Notes under the pieces: generated by a model
Database searches by the model: none
Told to the model about the DNA's origin: nothing
What the model saw: the letters and a program-made list of their open reading frames with translations, nothing else
Source: Paralvinella palmiformis
Lineage: Eukaryota; Annelida; Polychaeta; Terebellida; Alvinellidae
Reading direction: 5' to 3'
Assembly (NCBI GenBank): GCA_025642065.1
Contig: JAODUP010000221.1
Span: 337,501-401,500, forward strand
Length of the DNA: 64,000 nt
Shown here: positions 1 to 11,539 of the stretch, one piece after another
Position numbering within the stretch: the first letter of the stretch is position 1
Layout: the number at the start of each line of letters is the position of its first letter
Program-made: the position numbers and the translations under genes

Positions 1-334
1 CTCTTTTGACGAGAGCATTGGCTCTGTAATATTTGAGAATTGAAGTATTATTCTAGCATTGAAACCAAGGTACTAGCGACACATATAGAATTCAGCCAAC
101 TGTTATAGGTTATGATTAGAAAGGCTAGAAAGGCCAAGGGTAATAAACTATCTCCACGTCTCATCCTTAACCCATTTAAAACAATCTCGTGCGAAGTCGG
201 CCATCTTGTCTCATTCATCAATCACTGAACGTGAGTCACTATTTGTTTCCGGTTGAGAGATATTAGGATGATAAATTATTCACTTTGAAATCTGGATATA
301 ACGGTGGACTTCCGCTGATGGGATTTTCTGGATA

Positions 335-407
<73 letters not shown>

Positions 408-1002
408 GTTGAATAATTTTATCAAATTAAACTTAACATTAAGCGATATGAATTCCAACAGACATGATGATAACGTGGTAAAAAGAGAACAAAACATATT
501 TAACCAAAGTGTCAGTAATTGTATCCAGAATATATTCTATATGTAAGTAGTGAAGAGAAAATAAATGTCTTAAAAGGAAAACAAATTAAATGGTTCGCTT
601 TTACCATTACTCATAGAGAGGGAGAGAGGGAGAGAGAGAGAGGGGGGGGAGAGGAGAGAGGGGGGGAGAGAAGAGCGAACGATACAACCCTGTGTACCGT
701 GTTGAAACTTACGTAACCCAAAGATTCTTAAATTTGGGGGAATATTTTTAGATGTTTTGTTGTTCGGCGAAATCGTAATACTGGGAGACTTCAACGCCTC
801 TGACTGACGCTGGTCTGCTGTAAACATGAACCAAAATAGGTGATATTGACACGTTATTAATCATCTTATGTCAGCGAAATTAACTTTATTTAGCACTGTA
901 CGTTGACGTTGAGATATCTGGGTTATTGCTGATGTGTCATAACGAGCGGAAGGGTTTATAGAATAGGGTATGACGCAGTCACGGACACACACACACACAC
1001 AT

Positions 1003-1044
<42 letters not shown>

Positions 1045-1345
1045 TCATAGTCACATCGACTAGATTAAACTATTACTTCACACTAAACGCTTTCTTTGTA
1101 CAACATCGTCGTCAGAATGCGTGTGAGTGAGCTGGTGAGTGAGTGAGTGCGATAAACACATAAAACATGTATGGCTACCTTGGTGTTACCTTGGTTATTA
1201 CTGGAATAAATATACACATGAACGCGCGCCCGCACACATACCTACATACATACACACATATATTCACACATACATACGTACATGAATAATGATTTAAAAA
1301 AATACACTAATACATACAAACATACATACACACACACATACATAC

Positions 1346-1432
<87 letters not shown>

Positions 1433-1770
1433 CACACATACATATATACGTACTACATACATACATATATACATACATATATACATACATATATACATAC
1501 ATTAATTTGATATCCAATATTGCAAGATAACAGTTTATTATTTTTACATTTACTTGAGATCAACTTTAACATCACTAATGTTAGTGATGTTTCATGAGTC
1601 TAATTCTTATAATAAGAAAATCAACAAAATGTTGTTGTTGTTGTTGCCTGGCTGACTGATTGACTGATTGATTGTTTGACTGACTGACTGACTGATTGAC
1701 TAACTGAATGACTGAATGACTGTCTCATAGTCTGACTCGCTGACAGATAGGCTGACTGACGGTGACTAAC
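1..1770. other. No gene seen; AT-rich DNA with simple repeats
   Basis: Contains (AT)n at 342-402, a GA/G-rich purine tract at 614-675, (AC)n then (AT)n at 985-1044, a compound CATA/AC/AT block at 1237-1502, and a degenerate TGAC/TGAT run at about 1655-1770. A 24-bp perfect palindrome lies at 1568-1591 and a 15-bp one at 1604-1618. Reading frames here are repeat translations. Confidence 0.7.
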
Positions 1771-1999
1771 TGGTTGACTCACTCACTCACTCACTCACTC
1801 ACTCACTCACTCACTCACTCACTCACTCACTCACTCACTCACTCACTCACTCACTCACTCACTCACTCACTCACTCACTCACTCACTCACTCACTCACTC
1901 ACTCACTCACTCACTCACTCACTCACTCACTCACTCACTCACTCACTCACTCACTCACTCACTCACTCACTCACTCACTCACTCACTCACTCACTCACT
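1771..1999. repeat. (ACTC)n tetranucleotide array, about 57 copies
   Basis: An essentially perfect run of 229 bp, the longest of about eleven loci with this motif in the window. The 86-aa frame over it (THSL repeats) is a by-product of the repeat. Confidence 0.97.
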
Positions 2000-2499
2000 T
2001 CCCTATACATACAGATAATTAATATATCAGTCACCCATTCAGCCAATCAATCAATAAAAAATCAATTAATCAAGCAATCAAGCAATAAAGCAATTAATCA
2101 TACTAATAAAAATGATCCAATCAACTTCACCATTATATTACCATCAGTAGCGTGTTAGAACGTTCGTGTGAGTGTGCGCGTGTGCGCGCGCGTGTTTGTG
2201 AGCGCCGGCGCGCGCGCGTGTGTCGGCGTGTTTGTGTCGGTGTGTGACAGGAAGTTCGCCTCTCACAACGAGATAAATATATTTCTATCAATTATCAACA
2301 TATAATTGACATGTAAATCAGACATTAACAAACAACGAGCCATCTTTATGTTACTAAGATTACACGTAATTACTCGTTGTCTGGCCCCAGGTGGTGTCAT
2401 ATACAGAGACAATAAGAGAGCCGCTAGTCTTCTTTAAAGACAAGTTTTCTTGTTTTTCGGTTGGCTTATGTCAATAGCTGGTGATGTGTTTTGTTATGA
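2000..2499. other. No gene seen; contains a GT/GC alternating tract
   Basis: Degenerate CAAT-type repeats lie at about 2035-2100. An alternating purine-pyrimidine tract (GTGCGC and GCGCGC runs) at about 2164-2240 could adopt Z-DNA. The remainder is unique AT-rich sequence without a recognisable gene. Confidence 0.6.
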
Positions 2500-3545
2500 G
2501 ACTATATAGACTGTGGACAAAAGGACTGGCTGTTGACACCAACTCTAATGTGATATCCGGGGTTCTGGTGTAGGCTGTCAACGTGAACTCTATGCTGTCA
2601 TCTTCAGAATGGCTATAGACTGTCAATATGGACTCTATTATGGCACTTTTAAGCTGTCAGTGGGCTCTCAACATGGACTTGAGGCTGACATTATGAGGCT
2701 AGCTATTGGCTGTTAATTTGTACTATATGATGAGATAATGAGACTGGCTATAGACCGACAATATGGACTTTAGGATGATATCTTGAGACTAGCTATAAAC
2801 TGGCAACATCGACATGATGACATCTTCGTTCAGTCAATATTTATGCTGGTACTATGAAGCTAGATATTGGCTGATGATATAGATTTTGAGATGAAATAAG
2901 ACTAATCATAAAATATTGACCTGGACTTATGATGACATGTTGACACTGGTCATGGACTATCAATGTGAACACTCTGATAACATTTTGAGAGTAATCATAG
3001 ATTGACAGACTGGTCATGGACTGTCAACACGAAATCTTTAAAGACATCTTGAGAATAGCTGTAGACTATCAACATGGACTCTATGAAGAGATATTGATAA
3101 TAGCTGTAGACAGACTCTCAACATGGACTCTATGAAGACATCTTGAGAATAGCTGTAGACTGTCAACATGGACTCTATGAAGACATCTTTAGAATAGCCG
3201 TAGACTGTCAACATGGATTCTATCAAGTCATTTTGAGAACTGCTATAGACCGTCATTATGGACTCTACGAAGACAATTTGAGAACATCTATAGACTGCCA
3301 ACATGGACTCTGAAGAGATCATGAAAACAACTGTAGACTGTTGTCAACATGGACTCTCTGAAGAGATCACTAGAACAACTATAGACTGTCAACATTGAAT
3401 CTAGGAAGACATCTTGAGAATAGCTATATGCTGTCAATATGGACTCTATGAAGACATCTTGAGAATAGCTATAGAATGCCAATATGGACTCTATTGAGAC
3501 ATCCTTAGAACAGTTATAGACTGTCATCATGGAGTCTATTTATTG
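2500..3545. repeat. Minisatellite, 45-bp unit, about 23 diverged copies
   Basis: The core GACTGTCAACATGGACTC recurs every 45 bp, joined by a segment with GAAGACATCTTGAGAATAGC. Copies are most alike from about 3030 to 3540 and decay towards the left end. Because 45 is divisible by 3, the minus strand stays open and reads as a 15-residue repeat (around IESMLTVYSYSQDVF). I see no start context, signal peptide or family match, so I do not call a gene. Confidence 0.85.
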
Positions 3546-4634
3546 GCACACGACAAAATACTTACATTTATCTTCTAATGGACGAATACCAGATATTAGG
3601 GTGGTGTATAGAATAGCCTAGCAGTGATCCGATATCATTACGATATTGTCCAATAGCGTGACTGTGACCTAAAACCTTCACGACGCGTGTGTGTGTGCGC
3701 GTGCGCCGTGCCGCCGTGTAATTATTTGTCAGTTAGAGGCGATAAAACATAGTTCAGGCCAAATGTATATGTTACACTGTCTACGGGTTACCGAAAAATA
3801 ATTACACGTTAAATGTTAGAGAACAACATGACAGTTGATAAATGCTAGTTAAATTGAATTAAAAAGTGTGAGACACAGTTCATTAAGCAATTATCGTTTT
3901 AGCCAATTCTAGTTCATTAACTTAATTTATTAATATAACTTGACAATTAATTAAATAGGTATCTAACTATTATGTTTACTACAAGCTCATTGATAACTAT
4001 ATTTTTAGGGATATTTCTCAATGTAGGAACCCGTCAGTTATATAGTCCAGATTTTTGACTGATGTCGAAATTATCAAGTAAAAGCGGTACGATTCAATAA
4101 ATGTATATTTTATTGGCAAAAGAAAACGATACTCAAATAAAAACCAGTGTCGAGTATAAACAAAACACTCACTGACTCACTCATTGACCTATTTACTCAC
4201 TGACTGACTGACTATCTGGCTCACTGACTCACTGATTTACTGAATAAAGAAATGACTCACTAATTCATTTATATTCACTGATTCACTCACCCACTCACTC
4301 ACTCACTCACTCACTCGCCCACGCATAAATCCATTTCCTTTAGTCCATAGTAATCGACCGTTCTCAAGAAGATGTCACATTATATAACATAAGAACTATA
4401 AATATAGACAGCTGGATCCGAACTTGATGTTCACCAACTTATACTTCGCTCTCTACGACTGTTACATAACGACAGTTTGATTGTTATTATTAGGCCACAA
4501 ATGAATGCGATAAATAAGGCGTTGAGATTGTAATATAGATATTGGAAATAGAAGGCTGTGACCAACCACACTCAGACTTCTGGCCACGTATTTTAATTTT
4601 GTTTAAATTACGTTATTTTACTTCGGCTCTAGAT
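3546..4634. other. No gene seen; short tetranucleotide repeats
   Basis: AT-rich unique sequence with a degenerate ACTC/TGAC block at 4167-4323 (clean ACTC near its right end) and a short GT/GC tract at 3687-3715. Confidence 0.6.
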
Positions 4635-4772
4635 ATACCTGGGACATAAAGCCAACTGACACTCCCTGGGGAAACACATCCCATAAACACAGGTACGAAT
4701 TGGATTCGAACCCGCAACATGAAAATTGCATTGGAATGTTCTAACTACTGCGCTATCATAGGGCAATAACGA
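4635..4772 (-). mobile_element. SINE B-type tRNA-derived element, degenerate
   Basis: On the minus strand an A-box-like TAGCGCAGTAG (4745-4755) is followed by a B box GGGTTCGAATCC (4702-4713) at tRNA-like spacing. A tail with TTTATGGGATGTGTTTCCCC follows. The copies at 20443-20577 and 39905-40025 share this layout. It lacks an intact tRNA fold, so it is a SINE head rather than a tRNA gene. Confidence 0.6.
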
Positions 4773-5301
4773 ACATGTAAAAAGTAAATAAAATTATGTT
4801 AACTGAATGTGGGGGGGTCTCACTGTACGACTGGTGTATCAATGAGTCATCCCTAAGCCGATACCTCGATTATATGGACTCTCCAACAACCGACACATGT
4901 CACTGTGGCGTAAACAGTCCGGATAATCGATACTCGACTGTATTAGTTTACATAACATTAAACCACAAATTTGATTTATTATATCCATCGATGTCTGATA
5001 TAAACTTTACATCCGTCAGCACTTAGCAGAGATTACTGTCTGCTTTAGGGCGGATGTTAATGTTATTATCGTGAAATAGGCTGATTCCGGTGTGAAGAGA
5101 TTTCGTGAATAATCTCAGATAATCTAGTCATTGACGTGTTCAAAATAACTTTGGATATTCAAAGATAACATCGAATCAGATCGTTAGAACAGAAAGATCG
5201 TTGTCCATAAGTCATATCTGCTTTCAATCTCGGAATATTAAAGACAATTACGTCTAGCCATCTGTACAATACTTTTAGACAGACAAACAGACAGCATCCT
5301 A
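4773..5301. other. No gene seen
   Basis: Unique AT-rich sequence with one 76-codon reading frame (4796-5026, plus) that resembles nothing I know. Confidence 0.5.
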
Positions 5302-5471
5302 CAGATGGACAGACAAAAGGACATAATTATACAGATGGACAGACAAAGGAACATAATCTTACAGAAGGACAGACAAAGGGACATAATCATTCATACAGAA
5401 TGACAGACAAAGGTACATAGTCATACAGATGGAGAGATAAAGGGACATAATCCTACGGACGGACGGACAAA
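5302..5471. repeat. Minisatellite, 30-bp unit, about 5 copies, then GATA repeats
   Basis: The motif ACAGATGGACAGACAAAGG followed by ACATAATC recurs with a 30-bp period, with a few substitutions and one 4-bp insertion. It passes into CGGA and then (GATA)n at about 5509-5570. Confidence 0.8.
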
Positions 5472-5664
5472 CAGAGAAATAGATAGACATTTAGATACTG
5501 AAAAGCTAATATAGATATATATATAGAGATAGATATAGAGATAGATAGATAGATAGATAGATAGACATATTAACTGACATACAGACAGACATAGATACAT
5601 TTATGCTAGCTATTTCCAGCTACAGCACCAACAACAAATATGTGATAAGAATTATTGCAGTATT

Positions 5665-5845
5665 GATTGATAATTGATGTTTTACGGCCACCTTTGTGCA
5701 CATGGTAGGCTAAATGGGCCGAGCGACCTCCAAAGGTAATAAATCGAAGTCAAAGATGAAACACCCTTCAGATATGCCAACGCCGAGATTTGAACTAAGG
5801 TGGTAGTGATCCAACGCGCTACTAGTTGACCAGGGAGGCGTCCAC
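5665..5845 (-). mobile_element. SINE A copy 3, tRNA-derived, with target-site duplication
   Basis: On the minus strand it has an A-box region (CTGGTCAACTAG), a B-box region (AGTTCAAATCT), the shared body GGCATATCTGAAG, a GGTGGCCGTAAAACATCAAT 3' end and a short ATCAAT tail. It matches the copies at 6623 and 31504 along its full length. GCAGTATT flanks both ends (5657-5664 and 5846-5853) as an 8-bp target-site duplication. The distal copy of that duplication runs straight into (ATT)n. Confidence 0.85.
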
Positions 5846-5847
5846 GC

Positions 5848-5849
<2 letters not shown>

Positions 5850-5892
<43 letters not shown>
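5850..5892. repeat. (ATT)n trinucleotide array, about 14 copies
   Basis: It starts inside the target-site duplication next to SINE A copy 3, so it probably expanded from the TATT end of the target site. Confidence 0.95.
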
Positions 5893-6094
5893 ATTATGAG
5901 TAGGCTGGGAGAACACCACGTGAAACCTTTTGATTGTTGTCCGGTCTCGTAGTGCATCATGGGATAGATTAACCCAATTAGTGATCTGTTGACAACGTGG
6001 TAGATTGTATAATCCAATAATATAGAAACAAAACAAGGAATTCAGCCTATGGAGTAATGAATGATAAGAAATTAAAATGTATCTAGAATTAGGC

Positions 6095-6212
6095 CAGGTA
6101 ATCTCTGAATGCATTGAAGGATGAAATGCTCTCCAGATACATTCAGAAGTCGAACTCACGATATAGAGGACTATAACCAAACGCGCTATCAATTTCGCTA
6201 CTGAGACACCAA
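6095..6212 (-). mobile_element. tRNA-like SINE head, unassigned
   Basis: On the minus strand CTCAGTAGCGAAATTGATAG resembles an A box, and GAGTTCGACT (6148-6157) resembles a B box about 40 bp on. The 3' part, with GAGAGCATTTCATCC, does not match SINE A. Between it and SINE A copy 1 (6213-6608) I see nothing. Confidence 0.45.
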
Positions 6213-6622
6213 ACCTATTTCCTGTTGAGTGTATGTAAAGGATTTACATTCTGTGCTACACCACCCAACTTTGGTAAAAGAGGGGTTTCTCGGCTGAGAA
6301 CATTTTAGCGAAGTAACGGGTAAATTTGTTCCAGTATTTGATAATTGTAGTCGTCGATAAATTATCAAGGAAAAGTCTTTGAAATTTCCCAATATGGCTT
6401 CTTTCGGGAATATCTTTTAAATAGTCTGATTATTCGTGCTGAATAACAACATTTGTGCACGTAAAACCGGTATACTTAAGGTAATATATACAAGAATGTG
6501 TCAATATGTATATTACGCGCATATTATTTACAAACTACAATAGATTGCTGTTTGAGTTTATACGTTAATTTCCTTATATGAAATGACTGTGAAAAAAGGG
6601 GCCCCCTCTCATCTATATAATG

Positions 6623-6824
6623 GGGCACCTCCATGGTATAGTTGGTAGCGTGTTGGACCACAGATCACTACCACCTGAGTTAGAATCTCGGCGTGGGCAT
6701 ATCTGAAGTGTGTTTCGTCTTTAACTTCGCTTCATTACCTTCGGAAGTCGCTCGGACCATTTAGCCTACCATCTGCACAAAGGTGGCCGTAAAACATCAA
6801 TCATCATCAATCATCATCATCATC
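6623..6824 (+). mobile_element. SINE A copy 1, full length with 12-14 bp target-site duplication
   Basis: A box TGGTATAGTTGG at 6634-6645 and B-box-like AGTTAGAATCT at 6678-6688 show descent from a tRNA. The body GGCATATCTGAAG and the end GGTGGCCGTAAAACATCAAT are shared with two other copies, and it ends in a (CAT)n tail. ATCTATATAATG flanks it on both sides (6611-6622 and 6825-6836; two more bases match if the tail is included). The perfect duplication points to a fairly recent insertion. It encodes no protein and would need a LINE reverse transcriptase. Confidence 0.9.
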
Positions 6825-6839
6825 ATCTATATAATGATC

Positions 6840-6985
6840 ATGTAATAGTCATCATCATCATCATTATTTATTGTGTTTGTGTTTGTGCAATTGTTTCTGA
6901 TTATATAGTACAGATTGCATGTTATTTTGTTATTCCACACACATACGCACACGCACACACACACGCACACACGCACGCATGTTTA

Positions 6986-7048
<63 letters not shown>

Positions 7049-8664
7049 TGGGATAATAACTGTATTTGGCCCAGTGTCAAACCCCAGTCACTGACACCGA
7101 AGTTGACTCCAAAACACACACACACAAACACACACTAATGAAGTCCTGGGTGTAGTTCGGCGAATATGGCACTCAAACAAACAAAAAACCCGAAACACAA
7201 AGGATTCCTCTTTTCCTCCGCTGTCGTATGTCATAGCTCACTCTAGACGGATTTAAAAAAAAAGAATCTCGATACACTTTGGTACGATTTAATTAAGATA
7301 ACAACGTTTTATGCTTGTGCATGAAACATTAATTTTTATGGGTAAGTTAAGACATCGAGTCACGTTGGGTCGACGGACTCCCTTATAACCTGACAGACCA
7401 CACAAGTTAGGTATAAAAGTGAGACCATTAGATAACATTGAGTCTAATTGGTCAGAAGAAAGTCATAAAAATTCAAAAGGCTTTCTATAAATCTGATTTT
7501 ATGTCATCAGAGAAGTGCTTATCGTTTTTACTCCGACATGTCTATAATAGTGGCTATATATTTGTTTGGGGGGGGGGGTGTGGAGGGGTGTTGGTGGTGA
7601 TGGTGGGGGAGTGTTGGTGGTAGTGTGTGTGTGTGTGTGGGGGGGGAGGTGTTATACTATTTTTGCTTTGGCTGTTGCTGCGACGGTCGTTATTGTCGTT
7701 GCAGCTATCGTTGTTGCTAGTACTGTTGTTATTGTTGTTGTTGTTGTCGTCGTCGTCGTTGTTGTTGTTGTTGTCGTCCCATCTGAAGCTCTTGTTGTTG
7801 TTTGTTGTCATATCAAGTCTATAAGTGGGTGTCTTTTTTTACGACCGCGATGCAACTAAGAGAGATAACAAGCACACGCACTCCCACGTACAGGATAAGC
7901 ACGCACGCACGTACGCACACACTCCCCCACACAGACACACACACACACACACACACATATCTAAGCACATGCACCCACCAAACCAGGAACGCACCCAAAG
8001 TTTTACAATTAAAGTAAAATTAGTTTCATACTCTTGACGTAAGTTGACGTTATATCATGTGATACACGTTATATTAATCAGGATTTATTGTTTTATACTA
8101 ACAGTAATACCGATCATGTTATATCATATGTTAGCAATGGTATCGATCTATCCCAATATTATCCAAATAGCTTCAATTAAGGATTATGTTAATTAACTAT
8201 TTCCCATTGTACGTGGCCAACTGTGTCGGAGATTTGTGTGTATCCAGAGCGTTATCGAGATCCGGACTTATGACTTATGTTATAAATATTTTCAATCTGG
8301 AGGTAGAAAAGTATAAAAAATCTAACTTGTAGTCGTCCTCTTCAGATCAGACCAGAATATCTGTAATAATTGACAAGTGAATAAATAAACAATCTTCTAA
8401 TAAACATCAATTGAATGAAGAAGTACAGAGTTATGATATCTGTCTCTCATGGTGTAGTAGAGAGATATTAAACACATTTTAAATATTTCCATAATGTGTT
8501 GCGCAATACCTCATACCTACTACGAGAAACACTTCTATATCAACACACTTTATTGGTTATATTATATAGCTTCGTAGAAACTGTAGCTGGAAAGTCGTAT
8601 ATACGCACTGGGGGGGGGGCGGACTCTAGCTTGAGAGATGCTGGTGTGTGTGTGCGTGTGTGTG

Positions 8665-8700
<36 letters not shown>

Positions 8701-8984
8701 GTTTAAATATAAAAGACACAATGTTTACAGTTATTTCTGTAATTTCTATTCAATGATACTTGTTACAACATTAAGTCCAACAAGAAGTGTTAAGATCTTT
8801 CATACTTCATGACGCTTGTGACAATTACACATTTACTGCAGTTCGTCCTTTGATTAAAGAACGTTCCTATTACATCAGAGAACATTGTCAAATCTCGATG
8901 TCCAAAACACCTGTCTCGGGTTTACCGTCAAAAATCTGACTCAAACTTAACACCTATCTTTATGGGCCAACTATTCTTTATTCT
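6840..8984. other. No gene seen; several simple repeats
   Basis: (AC)n with GC steps at about 6937-6978 and (AT)n at 6988-7043. A G-rich then GT block lies at 7567-7655 and a (GTT)n/(GTC)n trinucleotide block at about 7665-7810. (AC)n lies at about 7916-7960, a G9 run at about 8610 and (GT)n at 8642-8700. The rest is unique AT-rich sequence. The 50-100 codon frames over the trinucleotide block are repeat translations. Confidence 0.65.
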
Positions 8985-9475
8985 GTCAACAGTGTGAACT
9001 CAGTCACCATTTCTATTAAATAAATCGCCAATCGCCACTCTACAAACTGAGTCACATTTGTTTTGTGAATTAAATCAACTCTGTACAAGCCGAGTCACCA
9101 TTTGGACTAATTAATGTGAACTAAATGGCCACTCTACAAACTGAGTCATCATTTATGTGAACTGACTGGCCACTCTACAAACTGAGTCATCATTTATGTG
9201 AACTGACTGGCCACTCTTCAAACTGAATCACCATTTCTATGAACTAAATTGAATATCTACAAACCATTCACCATTTTTGTGAACTAAATCGTCGCTCTAC
9301 AAAATGAGTCACTATTTCTGTAAACTGATTGGCCACTCTACAAACTGAGTCACTATTTCTGTGAACTAAAATCTATAAGCAAGTACCATTTTGTGAACTA
9401 AATCGCCACTCTACAAACTGAGTCGCCATTTCTGTGACCTAAATCGCCACTGTACAAACTGAGTTACCATTATAT
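8985..9475. repeat. Minisatellite, 41-bp unit, about 12 diverged copies
   Basis: CCACTCTACAAACTGAGTCA recurs at 9129, 9170 and (with one change) 9211, giving a period of 41 bp. Linkers read like ATTTCTGTGAACTAAATCG. Outer copies carry substitutions and small deletions. Confidence 0.85.
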
Positions 9476-9642
9476 CAGTCGAATAATAATTAAATAGTCC
9501 GACTGAACGTCTTATATATAGCTGACTCTGTCATTTGGAATCATTATTAGTTGATCAAGTTATTTAAAAGTGAGAATACGTTTGAGAATATTAAAATGTG
9601 TCGAGCTTTTACAAGTTGATTTCTAGTTATAATCCAACTTTG

Positions 9643-10348
9643 ACTTGGATAGGACAATGAACCACAAACATTAATATTAATCTTGGATAGGAAAATGAAT
9701 CACAAACATTGAATACTAATTTTGGATAGGACAATGAATCACAAATATTGAATACTAATCTTGGATAGGACAATGAACCACAAACATTAATATTAATCTT
9801 GGATAGGACAATGAATCACAAACATTGAATACTAATCTTGGATAGGACAATGAATCACAAACATTGAATACTAATCTTGGATAGGACAATGAATCACAAA
9901 CATTGAATACTAATCTTGAATAGGACAATGAATCACAAACATTGAATACTAATATTGGATAGGACAATGAATCACAAACATTGAATACAAATATTGGATC
10001 GGACAATGAATCACAAACATTGAATACTAATATTGGATCGGACAATGAATCACAAACATTGAATACTAATCTTGGATAGGACAATGAATCACAAACATTG
10101 AATACTAATATTGGATCGGACAATGAATCACAAACATTGAATACTAATATTGGATCGGACAATGAATCACAAACATTGAATACTAATATTGGATCGGACA
10201 ATGAATCACAAACATTGAATACTAATATTGGATCGGACAATGAATCACAAACATTGAATACTAATATTGGATCGGACAATGAATCACAAACATTGAATAC
10301 TAATATTGGATCGGACAATGAATCACAAACATTGAATACTAATCTTGC
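9643..10348. repeat. Minisatellite, 39-bp unit, about 18 copies in two subtypes
   Basis: Each unit contains GGACAATGAATCACAAACAT. The left half mostly has CTTGGATAGG before this core; the right half has ATTGGATCGG in near-identical copies. Since 39 is divisible by 3, both strands stay open: 187 codons on the minus strand and 95 on the plus strand, with 13-residue repeats. Nothing else suggests a protein. Confidence 0.93.
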
Positions 10349-10439
10349 TAGATTTACTATCTGTAAAACCTCACGTCAGCATTAACGCCGTAGATAATAA
10401 TTTTATTATCGATCTATAATCTATTATAATCATCATTGT

Positions 10440-10540
10440 CGATATTAATCGGTGAGATAAAGATCATCGATGGATTAAGAACCATGGCATCACACTTTTA
10501 ATCCGCCACTTTACCACTGAGCCATATTGACAAACCAATA
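10440..10540 (-). mobile_element. tRNA-like SINE fragment, degenerate
   Basis: The minus strand has a good A-box match (TGGCTCAGTGGTAAAG) and, about 35 bp on, a decayed B box (GGTTCTTAATCC). No target-site duplication or known SINE body was found. Confidence 0.45.
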
Positions 10541-11153
10541 AAGTAAGGTTAAATATTTGCCCTTCACAATGTGAGTGATCTTAGATCGCTAGCAAGTCAT
10601 CTACTGTTTGGATCCCTTACTATGATGACACTTACCGGTCATCAACGTCTAACCTATTTGACTAATTAGAGCGATCTTTTTGATATTTCCATCCTAGTCT
10701 AAAATATACATTCTAAGTAGAAGATCTAGTTAGAGAAAGGAAGAGGGACGACGAAGTACGAACATTGATGACACAAACGACTAAAATAAAACTTAGACCA
10801 AACAAACTTTATGTGCTCGTTTGTTAAACGCTCAAATCTTGCTGCCTTGTAATTAGGCAGATCCTTAACAGCTACAGATGTTTTGCTAGTAGATACAATC
10901 ATATATCTCGGACTGAGATTGTATTACCGCATTGAAATGACTAAAAAGTTTTTAACTTGGTCTAAAACATTAGTATAGTGGGGCTTTTTCTCTCACATTT
11001 TGTTAATTTCAGCTCTATTAACATTACCATCAGTAGTCGGCGATTTAACCCTGCTATTGAAAATATTCTTATTGTCTTTTCAGAAAGCCGCTAAATGGGA
11101 GTTGTCCACACGTTGTTGGGTTATAAAAGCCACTCTTGCTGCACTGTGATACC

Positions 11154-11525
11154 CGTGAGCTCCGGTGGCCTAGCGGTTAAACATTCGGCACCGGGTGCCG
11201 AGGGTTACAGGTTCGATCCCAGCAAGAGGTCGAAACTTTTCCAGAAATTAATTTCTCGGCTCACAACATCGTGGGTGGATGACCAGGTTAAATGGCGCTG
11301 CCGTCTCCACTGAATTGTTAAAAAAAATAAAGGGGGACGTTAAAGACCCCCATGGGACGTAAAACACTCTGGCAGTGACCACCCTCAGGGTATTTCGGCT
11401 CCATCTTTCCGTACTGCTCCCCTGTGAATGGTAGGGGAGGAGAATTCTCAACCACTCCAACATAGAGACTGTGCTGAATAAGCGACAGCCTGGGGATTCT
11501 CCCCGAACAACAAAACAAACGAACC
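11154..11525 (+). mobile_element. SINE C, complete 372-bp tRNA-derived SINE
   Basis: A box TGGCCTAGCGG (11166-11176) and B box GGTTCGATCCC (11210-11220) are near consensus and at tRNA spacing. A body of about 300 bp follows, with GGGACGTTAAAGACCC and TGGGACGTAAAACACT motifs and a C/G-rich segment, then an A/C-rich tail. GTGATACC flanks both ends (11146-11153 and 11526-11533). The body is long for a SINE and may hold a conserved central domain. Only one copy lies in this window. Frames on both strands are shadows. Confidence 0.85.
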
Positions 11526-11539
11526 GTGATACCATTCGA

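Noticed and set aside
7554..7859. Asn/Asp-rich or poly-Val/Leu coding region
   Set aside because: Both strands are open over a GTT/GTC trinucleotide run, so this is repeat translation.
9755..10318. 187-codon minus-strand repeat protein
   Set aside because: It is explained by a 39-bp minisatellite; no signal peptide, start context or splice support.
11154..11225. Functional tRNA gene
   Set aside because: A and B boxes are good, but the acceptor stem does not pair and a long SINE body with flanking target-site duplication follows.
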